Assembly (NCBI GenBank): GCA_046153875.1
Contig: JBJXFE010000009.1
Location: 1-64,000 of the forward strand
DNA from: JBJXFE01 sp046153875
GTDB lineage: Bacteria; Planctomycetota; Phycisphaerae; Phycisphaerales; UBA1924
DNA: 64,000 bases
Reading direction: 5' to 3'
In this document: piece by piece, positions 7,788 through 16,537 of the stretch
How the letters are laid out: each line of letters starts with the position of its first letter
How positions within the stretch are numbered: the stretch's first letter is position 1
The notes under the pieces: generated by a model
What the model was told of the DNA's origin: nothing
What the model saw: the letters and a program-made list of their open reading frames with translations, nothing else
Database searches by the model: none
Position numbers and translations under genes: made by a program

Positions 7788-8228
7788 GTGGCGAAGACGT
7801 TCCACTGCACGCTCATCACCCCCACCGCCAAGGTGCTCGACGACGAGGTCGCGTACGCGTCGGTCCCGGCGTGGGACGGCCTGTTCGGCGTGCTGGCGGA
7901 CCACGCCCCGATCGTGGCGAAGGTGGGCCTGGGCGAGCTGCGGCTGGACTTCCCCGCCAGGAGCGGCGCGCCGGGCGGGAGCCGGGCCTTCCTCGTTGAG
8001 GACGGCTTCGTGCAGGTGGTGCACAACAAGATGACCATCCTCGCGGGGCGCGCGATCCCGACGGAAACGCTCAGCGCGTCGGAGGCGGAGGCGGAGCTCC
8101 GCGAGGCCGAGGCACGGATCGTGCCGGATGGCGCACCGGACCGGAACACCCAGTCCGAGCGGCTCAGCAAGGACCGCAATCGGGCCCGGTTGAAGGTGCG
8201 TCTGGCGCGCGAGCGCAAGGGAATCTGA
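7788..8228 (+). CDS. atpC: ATP synthase F1 epsilon subunit
   Basis: The epsilon subunit sits in the central stalk of F1F0-ATP synthase and modulates ATP hydrolysis. The N-terminal beta-sandwich is clear: FHCTLITPTAKVLDDEVAYA, then PAWDGLFGVLADHAPIVAKV and FLVEDGFVQVVHNKMTILAG. The C-terminal helical part is basic and short (LSKDRNRARLKVRLARERKG). 146 residues is normal. GTG start with CGGAGG upstream. Unlike most bacteria it is not next to atpD; its neighbours are an esterase and, nine bases away and convergent, smpB. The rest of the ATP synthase genes must lie elsewhere. Confidence 0.9.
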   Translation: MAKTFHCTLITPTAKVLDDEVAYASVPAWDGLFGVLADHAPIVAKVGLGELRLDFPARSGAPGGSRAFLVEDGFVQVVHNKMTILAGRAIPTETLSASEAEAELREAEARIVPDGAPDRNTQSERLSKDRNRARLKVRLARERKGI

Positions 8229-8237
8229 ACGGTTTGT

Positions 8238-8717
8238 TCAGCCCGCCCGGCGGCTCATCACCCGATCGATGTCGCGTTTCGTTTCGCGATCGCCGATGGC
8301 GCGCCGCTTGTCGTGTCGCGTGCGTCCCTTGCCGACGCCGATGAGCAGCTTGGCCCACGCGCCCTTGAAGTAGAGCCTCAGCGGGACGATCGTCATCCCC
8401 TTCTGGTCCACCTGGCGGATGAGCTTGAGCACCTCGCGTTTGTGGGCGAGGAGCACCCGCGTGCGGTCGCTCTTCTGGCGGCGGTCGGAGGCCGGGCCGT
8501 AGTCGGCGATGGTGACGCCGTGCAGGAACAGCCCGGGCGGGGTCGTCTGGACGCGGACGTACCCCTCGGCGAGCGAGACCTGGCTGTCGCGGACGCTCTT
8601 GACCTCCGCGCCGGTGAGGGCGATGCCGACCTCGAGCGTGTCGGAGATCTCGTAGTCGAAGCGCGCGCGCCGGTTCTCGATCGTGGGCTGCCCGGGTTTG
8701 GTCTGCTTCTTCGCCAT
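8238..8717 (-). CDS. smpB: SsrA-binding protein SmpB
   Basis: SmpB binds tmRNA and brings it to stalled ribosomes for trans-translation. The family core is complete: ENRRARFDYEISDTLEVGIA, LTGAEVKSVRDSQVSLAEGY, then RTRVLLAHKREVLKLI and IVPLRLYFKGAWAKLLIGVG, ending with KGRTRHDKRRAIGDRETKRD. 159 residues, normal length. ATG at 8715-8717. No tmRNA gene is recognisable nearby. It is convergent with atpC and divergent from the membrane protein at 8820. Confidence 0.97.
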   Translation of the reverse strand: MAKKQTKPGQPTIENRRARFDYEISDTLEVGIALTGAEVKSVRDSQVSLAEGYVRVQTTPPGLFLHGVTIADYGPASDRRQKSDRTRVLLAHKREVLKLIRQVDQKGMTIVPLRLYFKGAWAKLLIGVGKGRTRHDKRRAIGDRETKRDIDRVMSRRAG

Positions 8718-8804
8718 CGCTGCGTCATCGCGGTCGGGCCGGAACCGTCGGGGCCGGCACGCCGACCGACGCCGTGGCGGACCCCGGGGCGGAGTCTAGG
8801 TGGA

Positions 8805-8810
8805 TACGCT
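8805..8810 (+). promoter_or_regulatory. -10-like box TACGCT, leaderless candidate (gene at 8820)
   Basis: TACGCT with nine bases to the ATG at 8820 and no ribosome-binding site in between. Same hexamer as before the esterase gene. Confidence 0.4.
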
Positions 8811-8819
8811 CTTCGCTCG

Positions 8820-9548
8820 ATGGACGTGGGCGTCATCATCCTGATCGCGGTCGTGGTGATCGCCCTCGTGGCGGCCGCGGCGTACTACGCCCACCTGGAG
8901 GCCAAAAAACGCGAGGAGGCGCTGCGGGCGCTGGCGCGGGAGCTGGGGTTCGAGTTCGAGCCCGCACGCGACGACAGCCACGACGAGCGCTACGCGCAGT
9001 TCGAGGTCTTCCGGCGCGGGCACAGCCGGTACGCCTACAACACGCTCATCGGAACGGCCCAGATCGACGCCCGGCCGTTCCCCTGCACGATCGGGGACTT
9101 CACCTACAAGGTCACGCGGAGCAACGGCAAGACGACGAGCACGACGACGTACCGTTTCAGCTACCTGATCGTGAAGCTCCCGCTGGTCGCCGTGCCGGAC
9201 CTGCTGATCCGGCGCGAGAGCGTGATGGACAAGCTCGCGGGCGTGTTCGGCTTCGACGATATCGACTTCGAGTCGTCGGAGTTCAGCCGCAAGTTCCACG
9301 TGAAGAGCCCGGACAAGCGGTTCGCGTACGACGTGGTCCACCCGCGGATGATCGAGTTCCTGATGTCGTCCCACCCCCCGGTGATCGACATCGAGCACGG
9401 GGAGTGCTGCGTGACCGACGGGCAGTCGCGCTGGACGCCGGAGGCCTTCCGCGAGCGGCTGGGATGGGCGGTGCGGTTCTTCGACCTGTGGCCGGATCAC
9501 CTGACGAAGGACCTGGAGTCGCGTGTGCGATCGGAAGGGCGCGGGTAG
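8820..9548 (+). CDS. Membrane-anchored protein of unknown function paired with LemA
   Basis: 242 residues. An N-terminal membrane helix (VIILIAVVVIALVAAAAYYA, residues 4-23) is followed by a charged segment KKREEALRALARELGFEFEP and a soluble alpha/beta region (CTIGDFTYKVTRSNGKTTST, then YRFSYLIVKLPLVAVPDLLI). The layout resembles DUF3137-like proteins often encoded next to lemA, but I am not certain of the family. It lies 47 bp upstream of lemA on the same strand, so co-transcription is likely. A Thr/Ser run TTSTTTY is the only low-complexity part. No catalytic motif is seen. Confidence 0.65.
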   Translation: MDVGVIILIAVVVIALVAAAAYYAHLEAKKREEALRALARELGFEFEPARDDSHDERYAQFEVFRRGHSRYAYNTLIGTAQIDARPFPCTIGDFTYKVTRSNGKTTSTTTYRFSYLIVKLPLVAVPDLLIRRESVMDKLAGVFGFDDIDFESSEFSRKFHVKSPDKRFAYDVVHPRMIEFLMSSHPPVIDIEHGECCVTDGQSRWTPEAFRERLGWAVRFFDLWPDHLTKDLESRVRSEGRG

Positions 9549-9595
9549 GGCGGCCGGCACGGAATGCCCGGGCCGCGTTTGCGAAAGAGAGGGCG

Positions 9596-10192
9596 ATGGA
9601 CAACCCCGGGCTGGTGATCCTGGTCGTCGTCGGCGTGCCGGTGCTGCTCGCGCTGATCTGGCTCATCGGCACCTACAACCGCTTTGTCCGCGTCCGCCAG
9701 CACCTGCGCGAGAGCTGGTCGGATATCGACGTGGAGCTCAAGCGGCGCTACGACCTGATCCCCAACCTTGTCGAGACGGTGAAGGGGTACGCCGCCCACG
9801 AGCGCGAGACGCTGGAAACGGTCGTGCGCCTGCGGAACAAGGCCGCGGCGAACGAGGGACCGGCCGGATCGCAGGCCGCGGACGAGAACGCCCTGATGCT
9901 CGGGCTCAAGCGGCTCTTTGTGGTCGTGGAGGCGTACCCGCAGCTCAAGGCCGACGCGAACTTCCTTCGGCTCCAGGACGAGCTGGCGAACACCGAGGAC
10001 CGGGTCGCGGCCGCGCGCCGGTTCTACAACGGGAACGTCCGTGAACTGAACCAGTTATGCGAGATGTTCCCGACGAACCTCGTGGCGGGGATGTTCGGCA
10101 TCGCGCCCGCGACCTTCTTCGAGCTCTCGAGCGAGGCCGAGCGGGTGGTGCCGCGGGTCGCGGTGGCGAGCCCGACGCAGCCCTACTCGTGA
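9596..10192 (+). CDS. lemA: LemA family membrane protein
   Basis: LemA proteins are single-helix membrane proteins with an outside-in helical bundle; their biochemical role is unsettled. Here residues 6-26 are the membrane helix (LVILVVVGVPVLLALIWLIG). It is followed by the family signature YNRFVRVRQHLRESWSDIDV, ELKRRYDLIPNLVETVKGYA, then YPQLKADANFLRLQDELANT and ARRFYNGNVRELNQLCEMFP. 198 residues, normal length. The start ATG has GAGAGGGCG just upstream. Co-directional with the membrane protein before it; convergent with the FAH-family gene, 23 bases away. Confidence 0.93.
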   Translation: MDNPGLVILVVVGVPVLLALIWLIGTYNRFVRVRQHLRESWSDIDVELKRRYDLIPNLVETVKGYAAHERETLETVVRLRNKAAANEGPAGSQAADENALMLGLKRLFVVVEAYPQLKADANFLRLQDELANTEDRVAAARRFYNGNVRELNQLCEMFPTNLVAGMFGIAPATFFELSSEAERVVPRVAVASPTQPYS

Positions 10193-10215
10193 GCGTCGTC
10201 GCGGCGGTTTCGCGA

Positions 10216-10941
10216 TCAGTCGTTGCGCACCGGGTTGCGCAGCACGCCGATGCCGTCGATCTCGACCTCGACGCTGTCGCCCGGCTTGAGCCACACGGGT
10301 GGCTTGCGGGCCATGCCGACGCCGCCGGGCGTGCCCGTGAGGATCACCGTGCCCGGCAGCAGTGTCGTGCCGCGGGAAAGCTCGGCGATCAGGGTCGCGA
10401 CGGGAAAGATCATGTCGCGGGTGGACGCGTCCTGCATCGTGGCGCCGTTCACGCGGCAGCGGACGCGGATGTTCTGCGGGTCCGGGAGTTGCTCGGGCGT
10501 CACAACGGTCGGCCCGAGCGGGCAGAATGTGTCAAAGGACTTGCCGCGGCAGAACTGGCCGCCGGAGCCTTCCTTCTGCCACCAGCGGGCAGAGACGTCG
10601 TTCGCGCAGGTGTACCCGAACACGAACTGGAGCGCGCGGTCGGCAGGGATATCCCGCCCCTGCTTGCCGATGATGACGGCCAACTCGGCCTCAAAGTCCA
10701 CCTGGTCGCCGCCAAACGCGGGGTCCTGGCAGCACTTGGGGATGCGGATCGGGTCGCCGTCGAGGCACGCGGCGTAGGGGTTCTTGGTGAAGATCATCGG
10801 GTGCTTCGGCACGTCCGCGGCCTGCTCTTTGGCGTGCTCGGCGTAGTTGCGCCCGATCCCGATGATGTGGCGGACGTGGAGCTTCTCGCCGGAGCGGTGC
10901 TCGACGGCGACGCCGACGCCGGTTTTGACGACCCTCAACAT
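10216..10941 (-). CDS. Fumarylacetoacetate hydrolase (FAH) family enzyme
   Basis: FAH-family enzymes use a divalent metal to cleave or decarboxylate 2-oxo acids and related diketo acids. Visible motifs are GIGRNYAEHAKEQ, PMIFTKNPYAA, the metal-site stretch DFEAELAVIIGK, ALQFVFGYTCANDVSARWWQ and ILTGTPGGVG. 241 residues, typical of the one-domain bacterial group. I chose the ATG at 10939-10941 because GGGGGTGAGC lies just upstream; a longer reading to 10989 adds an unlike 16 residues. The substrate cannot be told from sequence; many relatives are acylpyruvases or oxaloacetate decarboxylases. Stands alone, with its own TACTCT box. Confidence 0.88.
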   Translation of the reverse strand: MLRVVKTGVGVAVEHRSGEKLHVRHIIGIGRNYAEHAKEQAADVPKHPMIFTKNPYAACLDGDPIRIPKCCQDPAFGGDQVDFEAELAVIIGKQGRDIPADRALQFVFGYTCANDVSARWWQKEGSGGQFCRGKSFDTFCPLGPTVVTPEQLPDPQNIRVRCRVNGATMQDASTRDMIFPVATLIAELSRGTTLLPGTVILTGTPGGVGMARKPPVWLKPGDSVEVEIDGIGVLRNPVRND

Positions 10942-10969
10942 GCTCACCCCCGGGGTTGTCCCGCGACCA

Positions 10970-10975
10970 AGAGTA
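10970..10975 (-). promoter_or_regulatory. -10-like box TACTCT for the FAH-family gene
   Basis: TACTCT on the minus strand, 28 bases before the ATG at 10941, with a good ribosome-binding site between. A conventional leadered arrangement. Confidence 0.35.
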
Positions 10976-10995
10976 CGCCGCGCGGACAAGGGGCG

Positions 10996-11940
10996 CTACA
11001 CGGTTTCGATCGGCCCCGGGTCGGTGCAAAGCCCCGCGGCCGCTCCCTCGCTGAGAAGCCGGGCGATCGCCCCGCGCCCCGCGTCGCCCATGTCCACGGT
11101 CCAACGGTTGACGTACATGTCCACGAACCGTGCCACGAGCGCCGGGGACGGGGGGCCTTCCGGGCCGTGGAGGTTCCCCATGGCGAAACTCATGGCGTAG
11201 TCGAGGGATTCGGCCCGGTGGGCGTTCGCGTGAGCGACCGAGCGGCGGAGCGTGGCCGCGACTTCCGCGATCGCGCCGGAGCCGTGGCGGCGGTCGAGGT
11301 CGCGGCGGACGGCGTTGAGGCCGAGCGGCAGGGGCAGCCCCGTCCACTCCCCCCACCACGCGCCGACGTCCACGAGCTGGCGCAGGCCGGCGTCCTGGAA
11401 CGTGAGCTGGGCTTCGTGGATGATGAGCCCCGCGCCCACGCGGCCCTGCGCTACCGCCTCAACGATCCGGTGGAAGGGCATCTCCACGAAATCGAAGCGC
11501 GCGCCGACAAGCAGCGAAAGGACGAGGAAGGCCGTGGTGCGTGCTCCGGGCACGGCGATGACCGGGCGCTGCTCGCGCAGGCATCCGTCGCAGCGGAGCG
11601 GCGCATCGGCGCGGCAGACGACCTTGGGGCCGTAACCGTCCCCGAAGGACGCACCGCACGCGGTGATGACGTACTTGGCCGCGGCGTCGGCGTAGGCGCG
11701 GGCGGAGAGCGCGGTGATGTCAAGGTCGGCGCGCTCGGCGGCGCGCCGGTTGAGAGTCTCGATGTCGCCCGGGACGGCGCGGAACCGGAAGCGCCCGGTG
11801 TCGATCGCGGGGGGTGAAAGCACGCTCGCGCGATCACGGTCCATCGCCGAAGCGGGCACCTTGCCCGTAATTGGCCACCACATGAAGGCGTCGTCAGGGT
11901 CGGGGGAGTGGGCGAGCGTGAGCAACGGCCGATCGGACAT
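10996..11940 (-). CDS. mqnD: 1,4-dihydroxy-6-naphthoate synthase (futalosine pathway)
   Basis: MqnD cleaves cyclic dehypoxanthinyl futalosine to 1,4-dihydroxy-6-naphthoate in the futalosine route to menaquinone. The signature TLAHSPDPDDAFMWWPI is at the N-terminus, followed by GDIETLNRRAAERADLDITA, SARAYADAAAKYVITACGAS and IHEAQLTFQDAGLRQLVDVG, a periplasmic-binding-protein-like fold. 314 residues, a little longer than usual. ATG at 11938-11940 is set by the family N-terminus and by the TACAGT box five bases upstream. mqnC is in the same window at 60.5 kb; mqnA and mqnE are not seen. Confidence 0.93.
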   Translation of the reverse strand: MSDRPLLTLAHSPDPDDAFMWWPITGKVPASAMDRDRASVLSPPAIDTGRFRFRAVPGDIETLNRRAAERADLDITALSARAYADAAAKYVITACGASFGDGYGPKVVCRADAPLRCDGCLREQRPVIAVPGARTTAFLVLSLLVGARFDFVEMPFHRIVEAVAQGRVGAGLIIHEAQLTFQDAGLRQLVDVGAWWGEWTGLPLPLGLNAVRRDLDRRHGSGAIAEVAATLRRSVAHANAHRAESLDYAMSFAMGNLHGPEGPPSPALVARFVDMYVNRWTVDMGDAGRGAIARLLSEGAAAGLCTDPGPIETV

Positions 11941-11945
11941 GGGCG

Positions 11946-11951
11946 ACTGTA
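11946..11951 (-). promoter_or_regulatory. -10-like box TACAGT, leaderless candidate (mqnD)
   Basis: TACAGT on the minus strand, five bases before the mqnD ATG, with no room for a ribosome-binding site. Strong leaderless candidate. Confidence 0.45.
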
Positions 11952-11986
11952 GATCGACGCGGGCCGGGCGGACGTGCCGGGCGTGG

Positions 11987-11992
11987 TACGCT
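11987..11992 (+). promoter_or_regulatory. -10-like box TACGCT before the coiled-coil protein gene
   Basis: TACGCT on the plus strand, 103 bases before the ATG at 12096; divergent from the mqnD box. The leader would be about 95 bases and carries GAGGAG before the ATG. Confidence 0.25.
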
Positions 11993-12095
11993 GGCGGCAG
12001 ACAATGCAACCGACGGCCGGGCAACCGGAACAATGGGACGCGTGCGGGGTTGGTCGCAAGGCGCACACAGGGTGTCGGTCGGCGAGGAGTCACGC

Positions 12096-13367
12096 ATGAG
12101 AAGCTCAGGAGCACGGGTGCTGGCGCTGGCGTTTGTCCTGCTGGCCGCCTCCATCGCGGGTGAACCGGCCGCTCACGCCCAGAGGATCCGCAACGAGGCG
12201 GGCCCGCTGGTCACGCCGATCGCCCGAACGGCGATCGATGACTACGCCGCGATCCTCACGCTGGACCCGGAACAGAAGACCCTGGCGCGGTCGCTCTACG
12301 ACGGCTACCGGGCCGCGATGCGCCAGGCGGGCAAGGACGCGGAGGAGAAGATCAAGGCGATCGAGGAGGGCGTGCGCCACGAGAACGACGCCGTCATGGG
12401 CGATTTCCGCGAACTGAAGCGGAAGACCACCGACGTGGTCCGCGGGTATGTCGCGCGGACCGAGGGCGTTGAACGGGAGTTCTACGGAGACCTGAAGGCG
12501 GTGCTGACACCCGCGCAGGCCGAGCGGTTCGGCGCGGTCGAGCGCGCGCGGCGGCGCGAGGTCGGGCTGCGGCTGCACCTGCTCTCGGGCGAGGGGGTGG
12601 ACCTGACGCGGGTCGCGGCGGACCTGAAGCTGGGCGCGCCCGCGCCGCCAGATCTCGCGCCGGCGCTGGCCGAGTACGAGGCCGAGCTCGACCGGTTGCT
12701 CCGCGGGAAGATCGCATCCCTGGGCCGGCTCTTCGAGGCCGCGCAGAAGATGGAGGAACTCGACCCGGAGCGTGAGCCCGGGCCGCCCAAGGCGATGATC
12801 GACGCGGTCACGGAGTTCCACGCGGAGTGCACCAAGGTCCGCGACGCGAACCGCACGCACGCGCGCCGGATCGCGGCCCTGCTGCCCCCGCCGAGCGGGA
12901 CGGCCTTCAGCGAAAAGTTCCGCGAACGGAGCTACCCGAAGATCTACCGGGAGACGGCGGCCGACAAGACGATCGCGTTCGCGCGGGGGCTGGCCGACCT
13001 GTCGGGCGACCAGCGGGCCGAGCTGGACGCTGTGGCGGACTCATTCGCCCGCGAGTCGGCGATGCTCAACCAGAAGTGGGCCGCGGCGCTGGACGAGATG
13101 CAAGAAAAACTCGTCGAAGAGTTCACAAAGATGTTCTCCGGTGAAGGGCGGCGCGATGAGAACGACCCGCTCAAGCTCGCGTGCGAAGCCCGGCGCGACC
13201 TGGATGAACGCACGAAGGGCCGCATCGCGCGCATCTTCACCGCGACTCAGATCGAGCGCCTGGGCGAGAAGAAGATCATGGCGTCAGAGTTCGACCCGGA
13301 CTGGGAGCCCGACTTCGACGAGGACAAGGGATGGGAAGACTGGGACGACGACGACGACGGGAAGTAA
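12096..13367 (+). CDS. Exported coiled-coil protein with acidic tail, unknown function
   Basis: 423 residues. The ATG at 12096 has GAGGAG upstream and gives a signal peptide, MRSSGARVLALAFVLLAASI, cut after AHAQ. The rest is mainly charged helix, with a repeated idea of a helix ending LDPEQKTLARSLYDGYRAAM near the start and LSGDQRAELDAVADSFARES late in the protein; both look like EF-hand-free Spy-like helical units. The last 25 residues are strongly acidic (DPDWEPDFDEDKGWEDWDDD). No enzyme motif is visible. The tail and export suggest an ion- or protein-binding periplasmic role, unproved. Convergent with the BNR-repeat gene across 38 bp that include a run of nine C. Confidence 0.6.
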   Translation: MRSSGARVLALAFVLLAASIAGEPAAHAQRIRNEAGPLVTPIARTAIDDYAAILTLDPEQKTLARSLYDGYRAAMRQAGKDAEEKIKAIEEGVRHENDAVMGDFRELKRKTTDVVRGYVARTEGVEREFYGDLKAVLTPAQAERFGAVERARRREVGLRLHLLSGEGVDLTRVAADLKLGAPAPPDLAPALAEYEAELDRLLRGKIASLGRLFEAAQKMEELDPEREPGPPKAMIDAVTEFHAECTKVRDANRTHARRIAALLPPPSGTAFSEKFRERSYPKIYRETAADKTIAFARGLADLSGDQRAELDAVADSFARESAMLNQKWAAALDEMQEKLVEEFTKMFSGEGRRDENDPLKLACEARRDLDERTKGRIARIFTATQIERLGEKKIMASEFDPDWEPDFDEDKGWEDWDDDDDGK

Positions 13368-13405
13368 CCTTCCCCGACCCGCCCCCCCCCACCACCCGTC
13401 GGCGT

Positions 13406-13567
13406 TCACTGGCAGCCGAGGACGAACGCGGTCTGGAACGCCCCGAAGTCGGCGACCGAGAAGTTGTCGTCGTTGTTGAAGTCCGCCCGCGGCTTCACCA
13501 GCACGAACGCGGACTGGAACGCGCCGAAATCCGCGACCGTGAGCTGCCCGTCCTCCGTGAAGTCGGC
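13406..13567 (-). repeat. Dockerin-like tail module (copy 1)
   Basis: Encodes two tandem units with the core VADFGAFQ, preceded by acidic, Asn-rich loops (DFTEDG, DFNNDD). The same double module ends the proteins at 30313-32235 and 32255-35200, where the Phe-box is ADFGCFQ. Confidence 0.75.
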
Positions 13568-15631
13568 CGCCCGGAAGATCGGGACGCTCCACGCGCCGCG
13601 CCCCATGGTTGAAACGACCATGCGGTCGCGGGCGGGCTCCAGGCGGATGTCGGTCACCCAGCAGTTGGGAAGGCCCTGCCCGTACTTCGCCCACGTTACG
13701 CCGTCGTCCGGCGAGCGGTACAGGCCCTGATCCGTCCCGGCGTAGAGCATCGGCCGGCCGCAGCGCGAGTCGGCGGCGACAACGTTGACGGGCACGTCGG
13801 GGAGCGCCGCGTCGAGCGGCTCCCACGATTGACCGCCGTTGGTGGTGCGCCGGACCTGGGCCTCGCCGAAGGCGGCGACGGCCAGGTACACCGTCATGGC
13901 GTCCTCGGGATCGACGAACATCTCGCGCGTGACGCGGGGCCAGCCCGGGATGTCCTGGGCGATGAGCGTGAAGGTGAACCCTCCGTCGGTGGAGATGAGC
14001 ACGCGCCCGTTGTTCGTTGCGGCGTAGACGACCTGCGGGTTGGAAGGGGCGATCGCGAGCGCCCGGATCGCGGCGGTGGTGCTCGCCGTCACGTCCGGGC
14101 TGATGGCCTGCCACCCGCCGGCGCCGCCGGTCATGCTGCGGAAGACCCGTTCGGTGCCGTACAGCACGCGCGAGGAGTTCGTGGGGTCGATGATGTAGGG
14201 TGGGAGGAAGCAGTTGCGTCCGGAGAGGCCGCCGCCCGCGCCGCTGAAGTTGTTCCCGCCGTTGGTGGAGCGGTTGAGCGCACCGGTGCCCTGCGACTCG
14301 GTGAACATGACGGCCGGGTTGAGCTGGTCGATCTGGGTCCACCCGCCGTCGCCCCCCGTGACCTGGGTCCACACGAGCGAGTCGGCGGTGCGCTTGGCGG
14401 AGCCGTTGTCTTGGAAGCCGCCAAGGATGAACTCGCCGTTGGTCGGGTGGGTCGAGAGCCCGGCGTAGATCTGGACGATCCCCAGCCCGGTGTTGAGGGG
14501 CGTCCACGTGCCGCCCGTGCCGGGGTTCCGGTAGACGCCGCCGTCGCACCCGGCCACGATGCGTCCCGCGGCGTCCCAGGCGATGGCGTGCTGATCGACA
14601 TGGGCGGTGGTGCCCAGGGCGGCGCCGGACCAGACGAGGTTAAGCTCGCCGTAGCAGGCGATGGTCTCCGTGGTCGGATGGACGCCGACGACGCCGAAGT
14701 ACCACTGGTAGGTTGGCCCGCCGCCGCTGTTGATCGAGGTCCAGTTCGTGCCGCCGTTGGTTGTGGTGAAGAACCCGAAACCGCCCGAGCCGCCGCCGCT
14801 CGCGTCCGCCGGCAGGCCCACGTGCGCGTAGAGTCGCTGCGGATTGCTGCGCGAGATGCCGAGCGTGACGCGGCCCGCGGTCTGCGTCGGCAGGCCGGCG
14901 GTCAGTTCCGTCCAGTCCGCGCCGCCGTTGACGGACTTGTAGACGCCATTGGCCGCGTCACCGAAGATGTGCCCGATGCCGGCGTACAGAACGGACGGAG
15001 TCGCGGGGTTAATGACGAGATCGGTGGCCGAGACGGCGGGGAGCCCGCTCGTCAGGTGCGTCCACGACGAGCCGCCGTCGACGGACTTAAAGACGCCGAG
15101 CGGCCCCTGGCGCTGCGGGTGCATCTTCGCCGCGGCCAGACTGGGGAACCCGCCCGCGATGGTGACGGAGGCGTAGAGGACCTGCGTGTTCTGCGGGTCG
15201 ATGACGATCCGCGAGATACACCGCCCGGCGAAAGTCGGTTCAGCCAGGTGAGTCCAGTTCGCTCCGCCGTCGATCGACTTGTAGATGCCCACGCCGTAGC
15301 GGCTGTGGTTGGCGAAGTTCGCCTCGCCCGTGCCGACGTAGACGATGTCGTGGTTGCCGGGGTCAAGAGCGATCGCGCCGATCGCGGAACAGGGCATGTG
15401 GTCGGTGAGCGGCGTCCAGCTTGTGCCGCCGTTGAGCGTGCGCCAGACGCCGCCGTCCGCGCCGCCGATGTAGTAACGGTTCGGATCGGTCGGGCTGCAC
15501 GCGACCGCGGAGACGCGCCCCGCGTACAGGCTTCCCGCGATCGGCGCGGGGCCGAGTTCCTTCCAGACCTGGGCGAGCGCCGGGGTCGCGGCCAGGCAGG
15601 TGGCCATGACGCCGAGGTGAGAGGGCTTCAT
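13406..15631 (-). CDS. Secreted BNR/Asp-box repeat protein with dockerin-like tail
   Basis: 741 residues: signal peptide (MKPSHLGVMATCLAATPALA), then a large beta-propeller built from Asp-box/BNR repeats such as GIYKSIDGGANWTHL, GVFKSVDGGSSWTHL, GVYKSVNGGADWTEL, VRRTTNGGQSWEPL and GLYRSPDDGVTWAKY. Such propellers occur in sialidase-like, Vps10-like and photosystem-assembly proteins; no hydrolase catalytic residues are evident. The last 53 residues hold two copies of a short acidic unit, LTVADFGAFQSAFVL and FSVADFGAFQTAFVLG, which resemble dockerin/EF-hand repeats and recur on two other secreted proteins here. The ATG overlaps the stop of the upstream gene (ATGA), so the two are made together. 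Confidence 0.82.
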   Translation of the reverse strand: MKPSHLGVMATCLAATPALAQVWKELGPAPIAGSLYAGRVSAVACSPTDPNRYYIGGADGGVWRTLNGGTSWTPLTDHMPCSAIGAIALDPGNHDIVYVGTGEANFANHSRYGVGIYKSIDGGANWTHLAEPTFAGRCISRIVIDPQNTQVLYASVTIAGGFPSLAAAKMHPQRQGPLGVFKSVDGGSSWTHLTSGLPAVSATDLVINPATPSVLYAGIGHIFGDAANGVYKSVNGGADWTELTAGLPTQTAGRVTLGISRSNPQRLYAHVGLPADASGGGSGGFGFFTTTNGGTNWTSINSGGGPTYQWYFGVVGVHPTTETIACYGELNLVWSGAALGTTAHVDQHAIAWDAAGRIVAGCDGGVYRNPGTGGTWTPLNTGLGIVQIYAGLSTHPTNGEFILGGFQDNGSAKRTADSLVWTQVTGGDGGWTQIDQLNPAVMFTESQGTGALNRSTNGGNNFSGAGGGLSGRNCFLPPYIIDPTNSSRVLYGTERVFRSMTGGAGGWQAISPDVTASTTAAIRALAIAPSNPQVVYAATNNGRVLISTDGGFTFTLIAQDIPGWPRVTREMFVDPEDAMTVYLAVAAFGEAQVRRTTNGGQSWEPLDAALPDVPVNVVAADSRCGRPMLYAGTDQGLYRSPDDGVTWAKYGQGLPNCWVTDIRLEPARDRMVVSTMGRGAWSVPIFRAADFTEDGQLTVADFGAFQSAFVLVKPRADFNNDDNFSVADFGAFQTAFVLGCQ

Positions 15632-16509
15632 CGCGCGTCCCCCTCGTTCGCCTGCGGCCCGGGCGCCTTCTCCGGCGCGGAGAAGATCAGCGTTGACGTG
15701 TAGAAGGCCCAGTCGGCATCCGGGTCGTTGGTCAGCGGGGCGGCGTGGTGAAACTCGACACGCCACGGGCCGGCCGCAGTGACGGGCAGGCTCGGCGTCG
15801 AAGCCGGGACGGGCTCGCTCGACGCGCCGCTCGCCGCATGGGTACCCCGGACGCGCGGCTTGCCGAAGGCGTCGCCGCCAATGTACATCCGCATCGGCAG
15901 GTCGCCGCCGGGCGCAATCCGCGTCGGGTCGTTGAACGGCCTGATCTCGACGGCCTGCCCGGACTTGCTGACGGCGGTGGCCGCATCGACGAACGCCTCC
16001 GGTGCGTCCCCGACGTGGGCGACGCGCACGAGTGCCTTGGCCGAACGGACGTGCCGCACACGGACCTGCGCACGGGAGGGCAGCGCCTCGTCCGGGGTCA
16101 CGCCCGTCCGCGCTGCGAGGACTCCGGCGAACTGCTCACCGGTGAGCACGATGACCTCGGGTTGGAAATCCACGCCGATCATCGCGCACCCCGCGGCCGG
16201 CATCGTGAGCGCAACCCGCGACTCCGCGCCGTCGCCGACGGGAGTGATCTCGTACCGGTTGTCCTGCGCCCCGCCGCTGCGGATGAACAGCCACTTGATC
16301 GCGGCCGGCCACGGCGTTGGCACGGCAATCGCATCCGGCGCCGGGCCGCCCGCGACGAGGCCGAAGCGCACCTCCTCGCCGACCCGGCTTGTGAACGTGG
16401 ATGGCTCGAGAAAGTACGCGGTCTGCGCGCCGGCGGGGGCGCCGAGCGCGACGAGGGTCGCCACCGCGGCGGCGACCGCCCGAACCCCTCGGATGTTCTC
16501 GTGTTTCAC
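15628..16509 (-). CDS. Exported protein, possibly DUF4198-like
   Basis: 293 residues from a GTG with GGAG upstream. Signal peptide MKHENIRGVRAVAAAVATLV cut near AGAQ. The mature protein starts AYFLEPSTFTSRVGEEVRFG and contains PAAGCAMIGVDFQPEVIVLT and DLPMRMYIGGDAFG, beta-rich and without catalytic residues. This recalls DUF4198-type periplasmic proteins (cobalamin/nickel-linked family), but the similarity is weak to my eye. It has its own TACATT box and begins 98 bases after the end of the CCR gene, so it is probably not part of the biosynthetic operon. It overlaps the BNR gene by four bases and is likely a partner of that secreted protein. Confidence 0.55.
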   Translation of the reverse strand: MKHENIRGVRAVAAAVATLVALGAPAGAQTAYFLEPSTFTSRVGEEVRFGLVAGGPAPDAIAVPTPWPAAIKWLFIRSGGAQDNRYEITPVGDGAESRVALTMPAAGCAMIGVDFQPEVIVLTGEQFAGVLAARTGVTPDEALPSRAQVRVRHVRSAKALVRVAHVGDAPEAFVDAATAVSKSGQAVEIRPFNDPTRIAPGGDLPMRMYIGGDAFGKPRVRGTHAASGASSEPVPASTPSLPVTAAGPWRVEFHHAAPLTNDPDADWAFYTSTLIFSAPEKAPGPQANEGDAR

Positions 16510-16537
16510 CCGTTCGTCTCCGCGTGGCGCCGACCAC

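Noticed and set aside
13382..13390. Run of nine C between convergent genes as a possible regulatory signal
   Set aside because: No hairpin or motif around it; probably a simple homopolymer in a short intergenic gap.
15628..16509. Small exported protein as a fifth gene of the biosynthetic operon
   Set aside because: It has its own TACATT box and ribosome-binding site, 98 bases after the CCR stop, and is translationally coupled to the BNR protein instead. Kept as a neighbour.
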